This document shows, piece by piece, positions 7,650-15,140 of a stretch of 21,176 nucleotides of DNA. The position numbers and the translations under genes are program-made. The DNA comes from an uncultured Ruminococcus sp. GTDB taxonomy: Bacteria; Bacillota; Clostridia; Oscillospirales; Acutalibacteraceae. The stretch's first letter is position 1, and every line of letters begins with the position of its first letter. The notes under the pieces were generated by a model that saw only the letters and a program-made list of their open reading frames with translations, searched no databases and had not been told where the DNA came from. The DNA is taken from the NCBI GenBank assembly GCA_902797525.1, contig CADBSZ010000216.1:1-21176 (forward strand). The letters run 5' to 3'.

Positions 7650-8195
7650 ATGCGAGTAATCACAGGCTCGGCGCGCGGCAGACGGCTCGAAACCCTTGAG
7701 GGCGAGGACGTTCGGCCGACCACCGACAGAATAAAAGAAGCGGTTTTTTCGATTATTCAGTTCCAAACCGAGGGCAGGCGTTTTCTTGACTTGTTCGCCG
7801 GCTCCGGCCAAATGGGAATTGAAGCGCTCAGCCGCGGCGCAAAGGAAGCGGTGTTTGTTGACAACGCAAAAAAGTCCGTTGAAACCGTCAAGCGCAATCT
7901 CAAAGCGACCAAGCTCGAAATCGGCGCAAAGGTGTTTCAGGCGGATTTTCGCAGCTTTTTGTCTATGAACAGTCAGCCGTTTGACATCGCGTTTCTCGAT
8001 CCGCCCTACCGCACGGGCACGCTTGGTGACGCGCTTGCGCAGGTGTGTGCCCACATGAACGATACGGGTGTTATCATTGCCGAAAATCCGCTCGATGAAG
8101 ATTTGAGCGAAAACTACGGCGACTTTGTGCGCGACAGACAGTACCGCTACGGCAAAATTAAAATCACAACCTACCGACATAAGGATTTTTTATAA
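7650..8195 (+). CDS. rsmD: 16S rRNA (guanine(966)-N(2))-methyltransferase RsmD
   Basis: RsmD methylates G966 of 16S rRNA in the assembled small subunit. The 181-aa product starts MRVITGSARGRRLETLEG, the family's typical N-terminus, has the SAM-binding DLFAGSGQMGIEAL at 47-60 and the N-methyltransferase motif DPPY at 117-120. A GTGAGGA site precedes ATG 7650. The stop TAA shares one base with the coaD ATG, and the rsmD-coaD pair is a widely conserved neighbourhood. Confidence 0.96.
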   Translation: MRVITGSARGRRLETLEGEDVRPTTDRIKEAVFSIIQFQTEGRRFLDLFAGSGQMGIEALSRGAKEAVFVDNAKKSVETVKRNLKATKLEIGAKVFQADFRSFLSMNSQPFDIAFLDPPYRTGTLGDALAQVCAHMNDTGVIIAENPLDEDLSENYGDFVRDRQYRYGKIKITTYRHKDFL

Positions 8196-8677
8196 TGAGC
8201 AAAACAGTTATCTGTCCGGGCAGCTTCGATCCCGTCACGCTCGGGCATCTCGATATCATTACACGCGCGTCCAAAATGTTTGACCGCGTGGTGGTGGCGG
8301 TGCTTGTCAATTCATCAAAAACCCCCACCTTTTCCACACAGGAGCGCATTGAGCTGCTCAACGCGGCAGTCGGCGACCTCCCCAACGTGGAAATCGTCAG
8401 CTTCGAGGGCTTGCTTGCCGAATACTGCAAAACCTGCGGCATCAGCACCATCGTCAAGGGGCTGCGCGCGGTTTCCGACTTTGAGTATGAGTTCCAGATG
8501 GCAATCGCCAACAAAAAGCTCAACCCCGGTTTGGAAACCATCTTTCTCACCGCCGACGCGGATTCCACCTTTCTCAGCTCGAGCATGGTGCGCGAAATCT
8601 GCTCAATGGGCGGCGACATCAGCAATTTTGTTCCTGCCTGTGTGCACGACAGAATTGTGGCGAAATTAAGAAAATAA
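8195..8677 (+). CDS. coaD: Phosphopantetheine adenylyltransferase
   Basis: CoaD transfers AMP from ATP to 4'-phosphopantetheine, the penultimate step of coenzyme A synthesis. The 160-aa product has the nucleotidyltransferase motif GSFDPVTLGH at 9-18, the KGLRAVSDFEYE segment at 88-99, and SSSMVRE at 128-134, all diagnostic. The ATG overlaps the rsmD stop by one base, with AAGGA 10 nt upstream. Length and motifs are complete, with nothing unusual. Confidence 0.97.
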   Translation: MSKTVICPGSFDPVTLGHLDIITRASKMFDRVVVAVLVNSSKTPTFSTQERIELLNAAVGDLPNVEIVSFEGLLAEYCKTCGISTIVKGLRAVSDFEYEFQMAIANKKLNPGLETIFLTADADSTFLSSSMVREICSMGGDISNFVPACVHDRIVAKLRK

Positions 8678-8717
8678 CCCGTGAGGGTATAAGGAAATAG
8701 AAACAGGAGTGGAAAAT

Positions 8718-9185
8718 ATGAAAGTTGATGATTTAATTCTGCAGCTTCAGGATTTGGTAAACGACGCAAAATCAATGCCTTTCTCGGGTGGCAAGGTGCT
8801 TGTCAACAGCGAAGAGGTATATGAAATTATCGACCAGATTCAGGACGCAATGCCTGCCGAGGTTAGACAGGCGAAAAATATTGTTGCCGACAGAAAGCAA
8901 ATTATTTCCGAGGCGAACCGCGAAAGCGAGAACATCATTCGCGCCGCCGAGGAACGCAAAAAGGTAATGCTCAACCAGAGCGAAATCGTGCGCGAGGCGC
9001 AGGCCAAGGCAAAGGAAATCGTTGACGACGCAAAGCAAAAGTCAGCCGAAATCCGCAAGGCGGCCAACGTGTATGTTGACACCATTATGAAGCGCGCCGA
9101 GGAAAGCCTTTCAACCCAGCTCGGCGAAATCAAAAAAACACGCCAGAACATCACCAATTCCCAGAAAAGCAAACCGCAGAACTGA
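8718..9185 (+). CDS. Coiled-coil protein of the coaD neighbourhood (ATP synthase B/V-ATPase H-like)
   Basis: A 155-aa soluble protein. The first 50 residues ([20 protein letters not shown] and a [18 protein letters not shown] stretch) form a compact head. Residues about 50-145 are a nearly continuous charged Ala/Glu/Lys/Arg-rich coiled coil. The tail is polar (SQKSKPQN). Proteins of this form directly after coaD in Clostridia are often automatically called ATPase or V-type ATPase subunit H, but that reflects coiled-coil similarity; there is no nucleotide-binding motif or membrane anchor. The true function is unknown. ATG 8718 has GGAG 8 nt upstream; a GTG at 8709 overlaps that site and is unlikely. 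The gap to coaD is 40 bp without a terminator, so it is probably in the same operon. Confidence 0.85.
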   Translation: MKVDDLILQLQDLVNDAKSMPFSGGKVLVNSEEVYEIIDQIQDAMPAEVRQAKNIVADRKQIISEANRESENIIRAAEERKKVMLNQSEIVREAQAKAKEIVDDAKQKSAEIRKAANVYVDTIMKRAEESLSTQLGEIKKTRQNITNSQKSKPQN

Positions 9186-9190
9186 CGGAT

Positions 9191-9220
9191 AAAAAGACGA
9201 CCGAAAAGGTCGTCTTTTTT
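9191..9220 (+). terminator. Rho-independent terminator after the coaD operon
   Basis: AGACGACC (9195-9202) pairs with GGTCGTCT (9208-9215) around a GAAAA loop and is flanked by A and T runs, giving a T tract on the + strand. Confidence 0.93.
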
Positions 9221-9327
9221 AATGAACAATGGACAATGAATGATGTGCAGACAGTTCAGTTTGAAATTGACAGCGTTTCCCAACCAAGATTTTCCGTTTT
9301 CAGCTTTTCATTCCCCAAACGTAGGGC

Positions 9328-9355
9328 TTGCAAAAAATTTAAAATGCTGTATAAT
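9328..9355 (+). promoter_or_regulatory. Promoter of proS
   Basis: TTGCAA at 9328-9333 and TATAAT at 9350-9355 are 16 bp apart, about 40 bp upstream of the proS start. No T-box is visible between promoter and gene. Confidence 0.72.
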
Positions 9356-9397
9356 AGAAATGTTATACAATCAATTACCCTTAACGGAGGAAACAAT

Positions 9398-10837
9398 ATG
9401 GCAGGAAATAAAAAGATGGTCGAGGCGATTACCGGCCGCGACGAGGATTTTGCAAAATGGTATACCGACATTGTCAAAAAGGCGGAGCTGGTTGACTATT
9501 CCGGCGTCAAGGGCTGCATGGTCATCCGTCCCTACGGCTTTGCCATTTGGGAACTGATGCAGGCTGACATGGACCGCCGCTTCAAGGAAACGGGTCACGA
9601 AAACGTGTATATGCCCATGTTTATTCCCGAAAGCCTTTTGCAGCGCGAAAAGGACCACGTTGCCGGCTTTGCGCCCGAGTGCGCGTGGGTGACCATCGGC
9701 GGTCAGGAAAAGCTCACCGAGCGTCTGGCGGTTCGCCCCACCTCGGAAACCCTGTTCTGCGAGCACTACAAAAAGGTGATTAAAACCTACCGCGACCTGC
9801 CCAAGCTCTACAACCAGTGGTGCAGTGTTGTCAGATGGGAAAAAACCACCCGTCCGTTCCTGCGCACCTCCGAGTTCCTCTGGCAGGAGGGACACACCAT
9901 GCACGAAACCGCCGAGGAGGCAAAGGAAGAAACCCTGAAAATGCTCGGCGTTTACAATGATTTCTATAAGGAAACCCTCGCGATTCCCGCCGTTATCGGT
10001 CAGAAAACCGAGAAGGAAAAATTCGCCGGCGCCGAGGCAACCTACACCATCGAGCCGATGATGCACAACGGCGTTGCCCTTCAGGGCGGCACTTCTCATT
10101 ATTTCGGCGACGGCTTTGCCAAGAGCTTCGGCATTACCTACACCGGCAAGGACAACAAGCTTCACTATCCGCACCAGACCTCATGGGGCACCTCAACGCG
10201 CATGATCGGCGCGTTGATTATGGTTCACAGTGACGATGACGGCTTGGTTCTGCCGCCCAAGATTGCGCCCATTCAGGTGGCGATTATCCCTGTTGCCCAG
10301 CACAAGGAGGGTGTGCTCGACAAGGCTTACGAGCTGAAAGCCGAGCTGCAAAAGTCCTTCCGCGTTAAGCTGGACGACTCCGACCATGCTCCCGGCTGGA
10401 AGTTCGCCGAGTACGAAATGAAGGGCGTGCCCGTCCGTGTGGAAATCGGCCCCAAGGACATTGAAAAAGGCCAGTGCGTTGTGGTTCGCCGCGACACGCG
10501 TGAAAAGGCATTTGTGCCGCTTCAGAACCTCAGCAGCTATATTGCCGAGTTGCTTGTGACCATTCACGACGACATGTACAACCGTGCGCTCGAAAACACC
10601 AGGGAAAAGACCTTCACCGCCACCACCTACGAGGAATTTCTCGACACCGCCGCCAACAAACCCGGCTTCATCAAGGCGATGTGGTGCGGCGACACGGCGT
10701 GCGAGGAGAAAATCAAGGACGAAACCGGCGGCGTCAAGAGCCGTTGCATCCCCTTCGAGGAAGAACACCTCGCCGACACCTGCGTATGCTGCGGCAAGCC
10801 TGCCAAGCACATGGTATTCTGGGGAAAACAATACTAA
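9398..10837 (+). CDS. proS: Prolyl-tRNA synthetase (short, eukaryote/archaea-like type)
   Basis: ProRS attaches proline to tRNA-Pro. The 479-aa protein has class II motif 1 around [10 protein letters not shown] (42-51), the VRPTSE proline/ATP segment (112-117), motif 2 [20 protein letters not shown] (146-165) and motif 3 [12 protein letters not shown] (264-275). An anticodon-binding domain and a Cys-rich C-terminal extension end in WGKQY. The length and direct path from motif 2 to motif 3 leave no room for the about 180-residue editing insertion of the E. coli-type enzyme, so this is the short type 3 form. ATG 9398 has GGAGG at 9386-9390, 7 nt upstream. The upstream open frame from 9236 spans the promoter and is not coding. 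Confidence 0.97.
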   Translation: MAGNKKMVEAITGRDEDFAKWYTDIVKKAELVDYSGVKGCMVIRPYGFAIWELMQADMDRRFKETGHENVYMPMFIPESLLQREKDHVAGFAPECAWVTIGGQEKLTERLAVRPTSETLFCEHYKKVIKTYRDLPKLYNQWCSVVRWEKTTRPFLRTSEFLWQEGHTMHETAEEAKEETLKMLGVYNDFYKETLAIPAVIGQKTEKEKFAGAEATYTIEPMMHNGVALQGGTSHYFGDGFAKSFGITYTGKDNKLHYPHQTSWGTSTRMIGALIMVHSDDDGLVLPPKIAPIQVAIIPVAQHKEGVLDKAYELKAELQKSFRVKLDDSDHAPGWKFAEYEMKGVPVRVEIGPKDIEKGQCVVVRRDTREKAFVPLQNLSSYIAELLVTIHDDMYNRALENTREKTFTATTYEEFLDTAANKPGFIKAMWCGDTACEEKIKDETGGVKSRCIPFEEEHLADTCVCCGKPAKHMVFWGKQY

Positions 10838-10920
10838 CCCGAGTGCCTCGGGGCGCAGTGCGCCTTTGAAAAAATCGGTTTGGCAATACATCGGCAAAAC
10901 GGCGCGGCAAATGTTTTAAT
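10838..10920. repeat. Single degenerate copy of the 101-bp repeat unit
   Basis: Immediately after the proS stop, the sequence follows the array unit of positions 1-583. It shares GTGCGCCTTTG, then a diverged stretch, then ATCGGCAAAACGGCGCG, in the same order and spacing as the array's GTGCGCCTTTGG and GTCGGCAAAACGGCGCG. About 70 bp can be aligned by eye. The orientation is the same as in the array. The copy also contains a small hairpin GGCGC-AGT-GCGCC (10852-10864) followed by TTT, which might act as a weak terminator for proS. Confidence 0.8.
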
Positions 10921-10927
10921 GACACTT

Positions 10928-10952
10928 GTAGGGTCGAGCATTGCTCGCCCGT
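10928..10952. repeat. Short palindromic intergenic repeat
   Basis: GTAGGGTCGAGCATTGCTCG includes the perfect inverted pair CGAGCA/TGCTCG and continues into CCCG. Its layout (GTAGGG, palindrome, GCCC) resembles the first hairpin of the element at 20766-20841, so it may be a one-hairpin relative of that family. Confidence 0.55.
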
Positions 10953-11006
10953 TGAACCGCACCGTTTAGACAGCCAATTTTAAATCTAACGAGAGGAAGT
11001 GAGAAC

Positions 11007-11939
11007 ATGCCGATTAAAGTGCAGAGCCATCTGCCGGCGATTAAGGTGCTGGAGAGTGAAAACATCTTCGTTATGCCAAACGAAGTGGCGCTTAAGCAGG
11101 ACATCCGTCCGCTGAAAATATTAATACTTAACCTCATGCCCACCAAAATTGCAACGGAAACTCAGCTGCTGCGCCTTTTGGGCAACAGCCCTTTGCAGGT
11201 TGACATCGAGCTGCTGCAAATGGCGACTCACACCTCCAAAAACACCTCGCCCCATCATCTTACCACCTTCTACAAAACCTTTGACCAGGTCAAAAATCAA
11301 AATTTCGACGGCTTAATTATCACGGGCGCTCCCGTGGAACAGCTCGAATTTGAAGAAGTGGACTACTGGGACGAGCTGTGCGAAATCATGGAATGGTCGA
11401 ACACCAACGTCTATTCCACCTTCCACATCTGCTGGGGCGCGCAGGCAGGGCTATACTATCACTACGGAATCCCGAAGTATCAGTTTGATAAAAAGCTCAG
11501 CGGCATTTATACCCACAAGGTGCTCAAGCCCAACCATCCGCTTATGCGCGGCTTTGACGACACCTTCCAAATCCCTCATTCACGCTACACCGGCGTCAGG
11601 GAAGAGGACATTCGCAAATGCATGGGGCTTGAAATTTTGGCGACCTCCGAAATGGCGGGGCCTTCGGTTATCTGCAACCGCACCGGCCGCCACGTGTTCA
11701 TTACCGGCCATGCCGAATATGACCGCGACACCCTTGCCAATGAGTATTTCCGCGACATTAGCCGCGGCATCGAAATTGACGTGCCGTACAACTATTTTCC
11801 CGACGACGACGCTTCACTCACACCGCCGATGGTTTGGCGCAGCAACGCCACGCTGCTCTACACCAACTGGCTTAACTATTTCGTCTATCAGGCGACGCCC
11901 TACGACCTCAGCACCCTCAAGCATAAATACCAAAGGTAA
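11007..11939 (+). CDS. metA: Homoserine O-acetyltransferase, MetA type
   Basis: This enzyme activates homoserine in the first dedicated step of methionine synthesis. The 310-aa protein has the full MetA fold: the nucleophile Cys142 in [14 protein letters not shown], and His235 and Glu237 in ITGHAEYD, which match the catalytic triad numbering known for MetA. Residue 111 is Glu (in [10 protein letters not shown]). Published work on Bacillus cereus MetA showed that Glu111 directs acetyl-CoA use and Gly111 succinyl-CoA use, so the acetylating activity is inferred despite the usual succinyltransferase label. ATG 11007 has an AGAGGAAG site upstream. No S-box riboswitch or convincing promoter was seen in the 169 bp after proS, which are occupied by repeats. 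Confidence 0.95.
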   Translation: MPIKVQSHLPAIKVLESENIFVMPNEVALKQDIRPLKILILNLMPTKIATETQLLRLLGNSPLQVDIELLQMATHTSKNTSPHHLTTFYKTFDQVKNQNFDGLIITGAPVEQLEFEEVDYWDELCEIMEWSNTNVYSTFHICWGAQAGLYYHYGIPKYQFDKKLSGIYTHKVLKPNHPLMRGFDDTFQIPHSRYTGVREEDIRKCMGLEILATSEMAGPSVICNRTGRHVFITGHAEYDRDTLANEYFRDISRGIEIDVPYNYFPDDDASLTPPMVWRSNATLLYTNWLNYFVYQATPYDLSTLKHKYQR

Positions 11940-11944
11940 TAAAC

Positions 11945-11990
11945 GGGTTGGCTCAAAACGCGAATGCGAGCATTTGAGCCAACCCTTTTT
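11945..11990 (+). terminator. Rho-independent terminator of metA
   Basis: A perfect 13-bp stem, GGGTTGGCTCAAA (11945-11957) with TTTGAGCCAACCC (11973-11985), is followed by five T residues. The 15-nt loop itself carries a small CGC/GCG pair. Confidence 0.94.
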
Positions 11991-12058
11991 GTATGTTGTT
12001 CTTACTGACTGTTTTGGACAAATAGTCCTATAAAAATATTAAAAATGACAAAAAACTA

Positions 12059-12087
12059 TTGACTTTTTCTGTAAAAAATTCTAAAAT
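12059..12087 (+). promoter_or_regulatory. Promoter of the beta-helix/Ig-like protein gene
   Basis: TTGACT at 12059-12064 and TAAAAT at 12082-12087 are 17 bp apart, 27 bp before the start codon. The A-rich upstream sequence AAAAAACTATTGAC (12050-12063) recurs exactly at the trpB2 promoter. Confidence 0.78.
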
Positions 12088-12114
12088 AGAAATATCTTTC
12101 CAAGGAGGTCGGCT

Positions 12115-14733
12115 ATGCAACCGCGTATTCTCAAATCTGTATCCATCTTTTTATCCGTTCTGCTGTTGTCCCTTTGCCTGACTTCCGCAGTTGTTTTTGC
12201 GCAGACTGACAGCGCGCACCAAACCACAATTACCGTCACAGCGGCGGAAATTGCGTCAAAGGGCGCCTACAAAGCGATTCAAACTGCGCTCAATTCCGCG
12301 CGCTACTGCGCCACCAAGGACAATATCTACAAAATCATCGTCGAGCCGGGCAGCTATGACCTGCGCTCTACACTTCATATTTACAGCAACACCACGCTTT
12401 CGCTCTACAACGTCACCCTGACGCGCAACAGTCAGAGTATTTCCAACGTCATCCGCACGGGCGACGACACCGCGCGCAACAAGGGACTGACCGGCTATTC
12501 CGCCAACACCAACATCAAGGTCGAGGGCGGCACGCTCAACGGCGGCGGCACCTCAAACACCATGATAAAGGTCACGCATGCTTCCAATTTCCAAATGGTT
12601 AGTGTGAATTTGTGCAACGTCAAAAACGCCCACATGATGGAAATTGCCGGGGTTGACGGCTTCAAGGTGCAAAACTGCACCTTTAAAGACCAGGTGATGG
12701 AAGCCGGCAACGTCGGGTACGAGGCGATTCAGCTTGATATTCCCAAATACGGCCATATCTTCGGCTGCCGTTCCGAGGCGCTTAATATCCGCAACGTGCA
12801 CATTGAGGGCTGTTACTTTGACAACGTTCCGCGCGGCATCGGTTCGCACACGCAAATCCTCAACAATCCTTTTGACGGCATTGTCATTACCAACAACACC
12901 TTTACCAACATCAAAAGCGCAGCAATTCAGGGCGAAAACTGGCGCAACGTTGACATTTCCAACAACCGAATCGAAAACACGCCGCGCGCCATCGCCATCT
13001 ATTCCATTCTTGACGAGGGCAGCGGCTGCTACAAGGGCAGTGTGCTCGCCGTGGAAGGCGGCACCCAAAGCGCGCTTTCCGAACAATACGAAACGCCCTA
13101 CCGGGCAAACATCGTCATCTCCGACAACACCATCACCCAATGCGGCGCAGTCAAGGACATTTACGCGGCATACAAGCCGCTGGCGATTCTGCTGATGGGA
13201 CAAAACCTGCCGCAAAAGCAGCAGACCTTTGAGGATGGCGGCGGCGGTTATCCCAAGGGCGACTATTACATCAACGGCGTCACCATTCAAAACAATATCA
13301 TCGACACCGTCGGCCACGGAATCTTTTTGCAGGAGGTGCGCAACGCCGACATTATCGGCAACACCATTTCCTGCTCAAAAAACGATTTGATTAAAACGCC
13401 CTTTAACCCCATTACCGCCATCACATCAACGGCGTCCTCCATTAGCGGCAACACCATCAACGCCTCGCCTTATTACGGCATGGAGCTTGCCGAAAGCAAC
13501 ATCACTGAAATTATGGACAACACTGTCACCAATGTGTTAAATGACGGTATTATCCTCGAGGCGCAGGCAAAGGTGTTCGGCACCGTTTCCGGCAACTACA
13601 TCACCAAGGCGTCGGGCTACGGTTTGAACATCCGTCCAAAATGCGGCGCCGGCACAGTAAAAGACAACATCATCTGCAACTGTACCAAGGGCAACATCAA
13701 GCAGGAGAAAAACGCCACCGCGACCATCGGCGACAACTTCTACAAGGTGGCAAGCATGACCTCGCTCTCACTGCAATACGGCTTGGTCAGCCTCGGCACA
13801 GGCGAAGAATACACGCTCATTCCGTCCTACGCGCCTGCCAATGCAGTGGCAAAATTCACGTGGTCCAGTTCCGATCCGCTTACCGCTTCCGTAAATGACA
13901 GCGGCGTGGTAACGGCGCAACAGTTCGGCGAGGCTGACATCACCTGCACCTCCGCAGACGGCAAAACCGCCGTTTGCCACATTAAGGTGCGTCCCGAACC
14001 GCAAAGCATCAAGCTCAATGAATCCATGCTCACTATCGGTGAGGGCGAAAGCGTTACGCTGGTCAGCACGCTGTCGCAGGGCAGTGTGTCGCAAAGCCTG
14101 CAATATGTTTCCAATAACGCCAAGTCGGTTTCCGTCAGTCAGTCGGGCGTGCTTACAGGCAAGAGTCTCGGCACGGCGACCGTGGTTGCCAAAACCTATA
14201 ACGGCAAGCACGCCAACTGCAACGTCATTGTTAAGGCGGCGCCGTATGATATTTGGTTCGACAGCGGCGAGATGAAGCTCGGCGTTGGTGAAATTACCAC
14301 CCTTCATCTGAATTTGCCCGACGGCTCGGCGTCGCACAGCATGGTCTACCGCTCCGACAACGAGGATGTGCTCACCGTGGCGCAAAGCGGCGAAATTATT
14401 GCCAAATCCGAGGGCACGGCAACTGTTACTGCCACCGCCTTTAACGGCGCAAAGGCGATTTGCACCGTCAGCGTACTCAGCGAACCGACGGGAATTGCCT
14501 TCGCACAGGAGGAATACACTGTGGCGCCGGGTGAAAGTCTGACGCCGGACACCGTGCTTACAGAGGGCACCGCGTCCAACGCGCTCAGCTTCCAGTCCAG
14601 CGACCCCGATGTTTGCCGCATCGACAGAATAACCGGCGAACTCACGCCGAAAAAGCCCGGCACGGTGACGATTACGGTTAAAACCTACAACCGTTTTTCC
14701 GCCACTTGCACCGTAACGGTGACGGAGACATAA
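12115..14733 (+). CDS. Secreted right-handed beta-helix protein with four BIG2 Ig-like domains
   Basis: An 872-aa exported protein. Residues 1-29 form a signal peptide (MQPRILK positive start, hydrophobic core, probable cleavage after VVFA). Residues about 35-540 look like a pectate-lyase-type parallel beta-helix. They hold an AYKAIQTALNSAR start typical of such proteins, an EPGSYDL segment, and many Asn-rich coil turns such as ISNNRIEN, ITNNTFTN and IQNNIIDT. From about 546, four bacterial Ig-like group 2 domains of about 80 residues follow (near 546, 627, 709 and 789), each with a Gly-x-Ala-x-[VI]-T strand. I see no sortase motif, SLH domain or C-terminal anchor. A polysaccharide-binding or degrading role is plausible, but catalytic residues cannot be assigned. 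AAGGAGGT at 12102-12109 supports ATG 12115. It appears to be a single-gene unit; no clear terminator follows. Confidence 0.9.
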   Translation: MQPRILKSVSIFLSVLLLSLCLTSAVVFAQTDSAHQTTITVTAAEIASKGAYKAIQTALNSARYCATKDNIYKIIVEPGSYDLRSTLHIYSNTTLSLYNVTLTRNSQSISNVIRTGDDTARNKGLTGYSANTNIKVEGGTLNGGGTSNTMIKVTHASNFQMVSVNLCNVKNAHMMEIAGVDGFKVQNCTFKDQVMEAGNVGYEAIQLDIPKYGHIFGCRSEALNIRNVHIEGCYFDNVPRGIGSHTQILNNPFDGIVITNNTFTNIKSAAIQGENWRNVDISNNRIENTPRAIAIYSILDEGSGCYKGSVLAVEGGTQSALSEQYETPYRANIVISDNTITQCGAVKDIYAAYKPLAILLMGQNLPQKQQTFEDGGGGYPKGDYYINGVTIQNNIIDTVGHGIFLQEVRNADIIGNTISCSKNDLIKTPFNPITAITSTASSISGNTINASPYYGMELAESNITEIMDNTVTNVLNDGIILEAQAKVFGTVSGNYITKASGYGLNIRPKCGAGTVKDNIICNCTKGNIKQEKNATATIGDNFYKVASMTSLSLQYGLVSLGTGEEYTLIPSYAPANAVAKFTWSSSDPLTASVNDSGVVTAQQFGEADITCTSADGKTAVCHIKVRPEPQSIKLNESMLTIGEGESVTLVSTLSQGSVSQSLQYVSNNAKSVSVSQSGVLTGKSLGTATVVAKTYNGKHANCNVIVKAAPYDIWFDSGEMKLGVGEITTLHLNLPDGSASHSMVYRSDNEDVLTVAQSGEIIAKSEGTATVTATAFNGAKAICTVSVLSEPTGIAFAQEEYTVAPGESLTPDTVLTEGTASNALSFQSSDPDVCRIDRITGELTPKKPGTVTITVKTYNRFSATCTVTVTET

Positions 14734-14788
14734 AAACAAATTAACGTGCTGCTGATTTAAAGTGCTAAAATTAATTTCTAAAAAACTA

Positions 14789-14817
14789 TTGACAAATCGG
14801 AAATCGGGTTGTATAAT
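14789..14817 (+). promoter_or_regulatory. Promoter of the T-box/trpB2 transcript
   Basis: Consensus TTGACA at 14789-14794 and TATAAT at 14812-14817 are separated by 17 bp. The leader RNA would start about 14824. Confidence 0.88.
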
Positions 14818-14823
14818 TTGTGT

Positions 14824-15085
14824 AAACCGATGAGGAAGAGTGAGTAAATTCGGTCACTTCTCTCAAAGAGAGCTGCGGACGGTGGAAGCGTGGCAGAGAA
14901 TATCGAATCGAATGGACTTCCGAGGGCAAACAGAAATGCATGGCAGAGTATGGGCGACGGAGTGACTTGCCGTCAAAAAAGTCAGCGTATGTCAGTACGT
15001 ATGAGAGGGCGCAGTTTATGCGTCAAGCAGGGTGGCACCGCAGGTATTTTCCTGTCCCGGCAATTTTTGCCGGGGCAGTTTTTTT
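14824..15085 (+). promoter_or_regulatory. Tryptophan-specific T-box leader
   Basis: The leader has the parts of a T-box that read uncharged tRNA. Stem I has the base pair GGAAG (near 14834) with CTTCC (14917-14921), an AGTGAG internal-loop strand, and an ATTCG/CGAAT helix. The specifier loop reads GAA-TGG-A, with TGG (Trp) at 14913-14915. The T-box sequence is AGGGTGGCACCGCAGG at 15029-15044, and a terminator follows. The antiterminator can form by pairing AGG (15042-15044) with CCT (15051-15053) and GGG (15030-15032) with CCC (15056-15058). Uncharged tRNA-Trp would favour antitermination and trpB2 expression. This explains the 407 bp between genes; the open frame through it is not coding. 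Confidence 0.93.
15052..15085 (+). terminator. Attenuator terminator of the Trp T-box
   Basis: A 12-bp stem, CTGTCCCGGCAA (15052-15063) with TTGCCGGGGCAG (15067-15078) and a 3-nt loop, is followed by seven T residues. Its left arm is shared with the antiterminator. Confidence 0.94.
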
Positions 15086-15140
15086 ATTTGCTGCCAATAA
15101 TATTATATTGGACCATATTAAACAAGAAGGAGTAATTGAA

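Noticed and set aside
9221..9327. T-box or other riboswitch before proS
   Set aside because: There is no GGTGGNACC-type box, and the promoter lies only about 40 bp from the start codon.
10838..11006. SAM (S-box) riboswitch or clear promoter for metA
   Set aside because: No S-box core or terminator/antiterminator pair was seen. The best promoter-like pair (TTGAAC at 10952 with CAATTT 17 bp on) is too weak to list.
14890..15135. Small protein encoded in the trpB2 leader
   Set aside because: The stretch is fully explained by T-box structure; the frame runs through the specifier loop, T-box and terminator.
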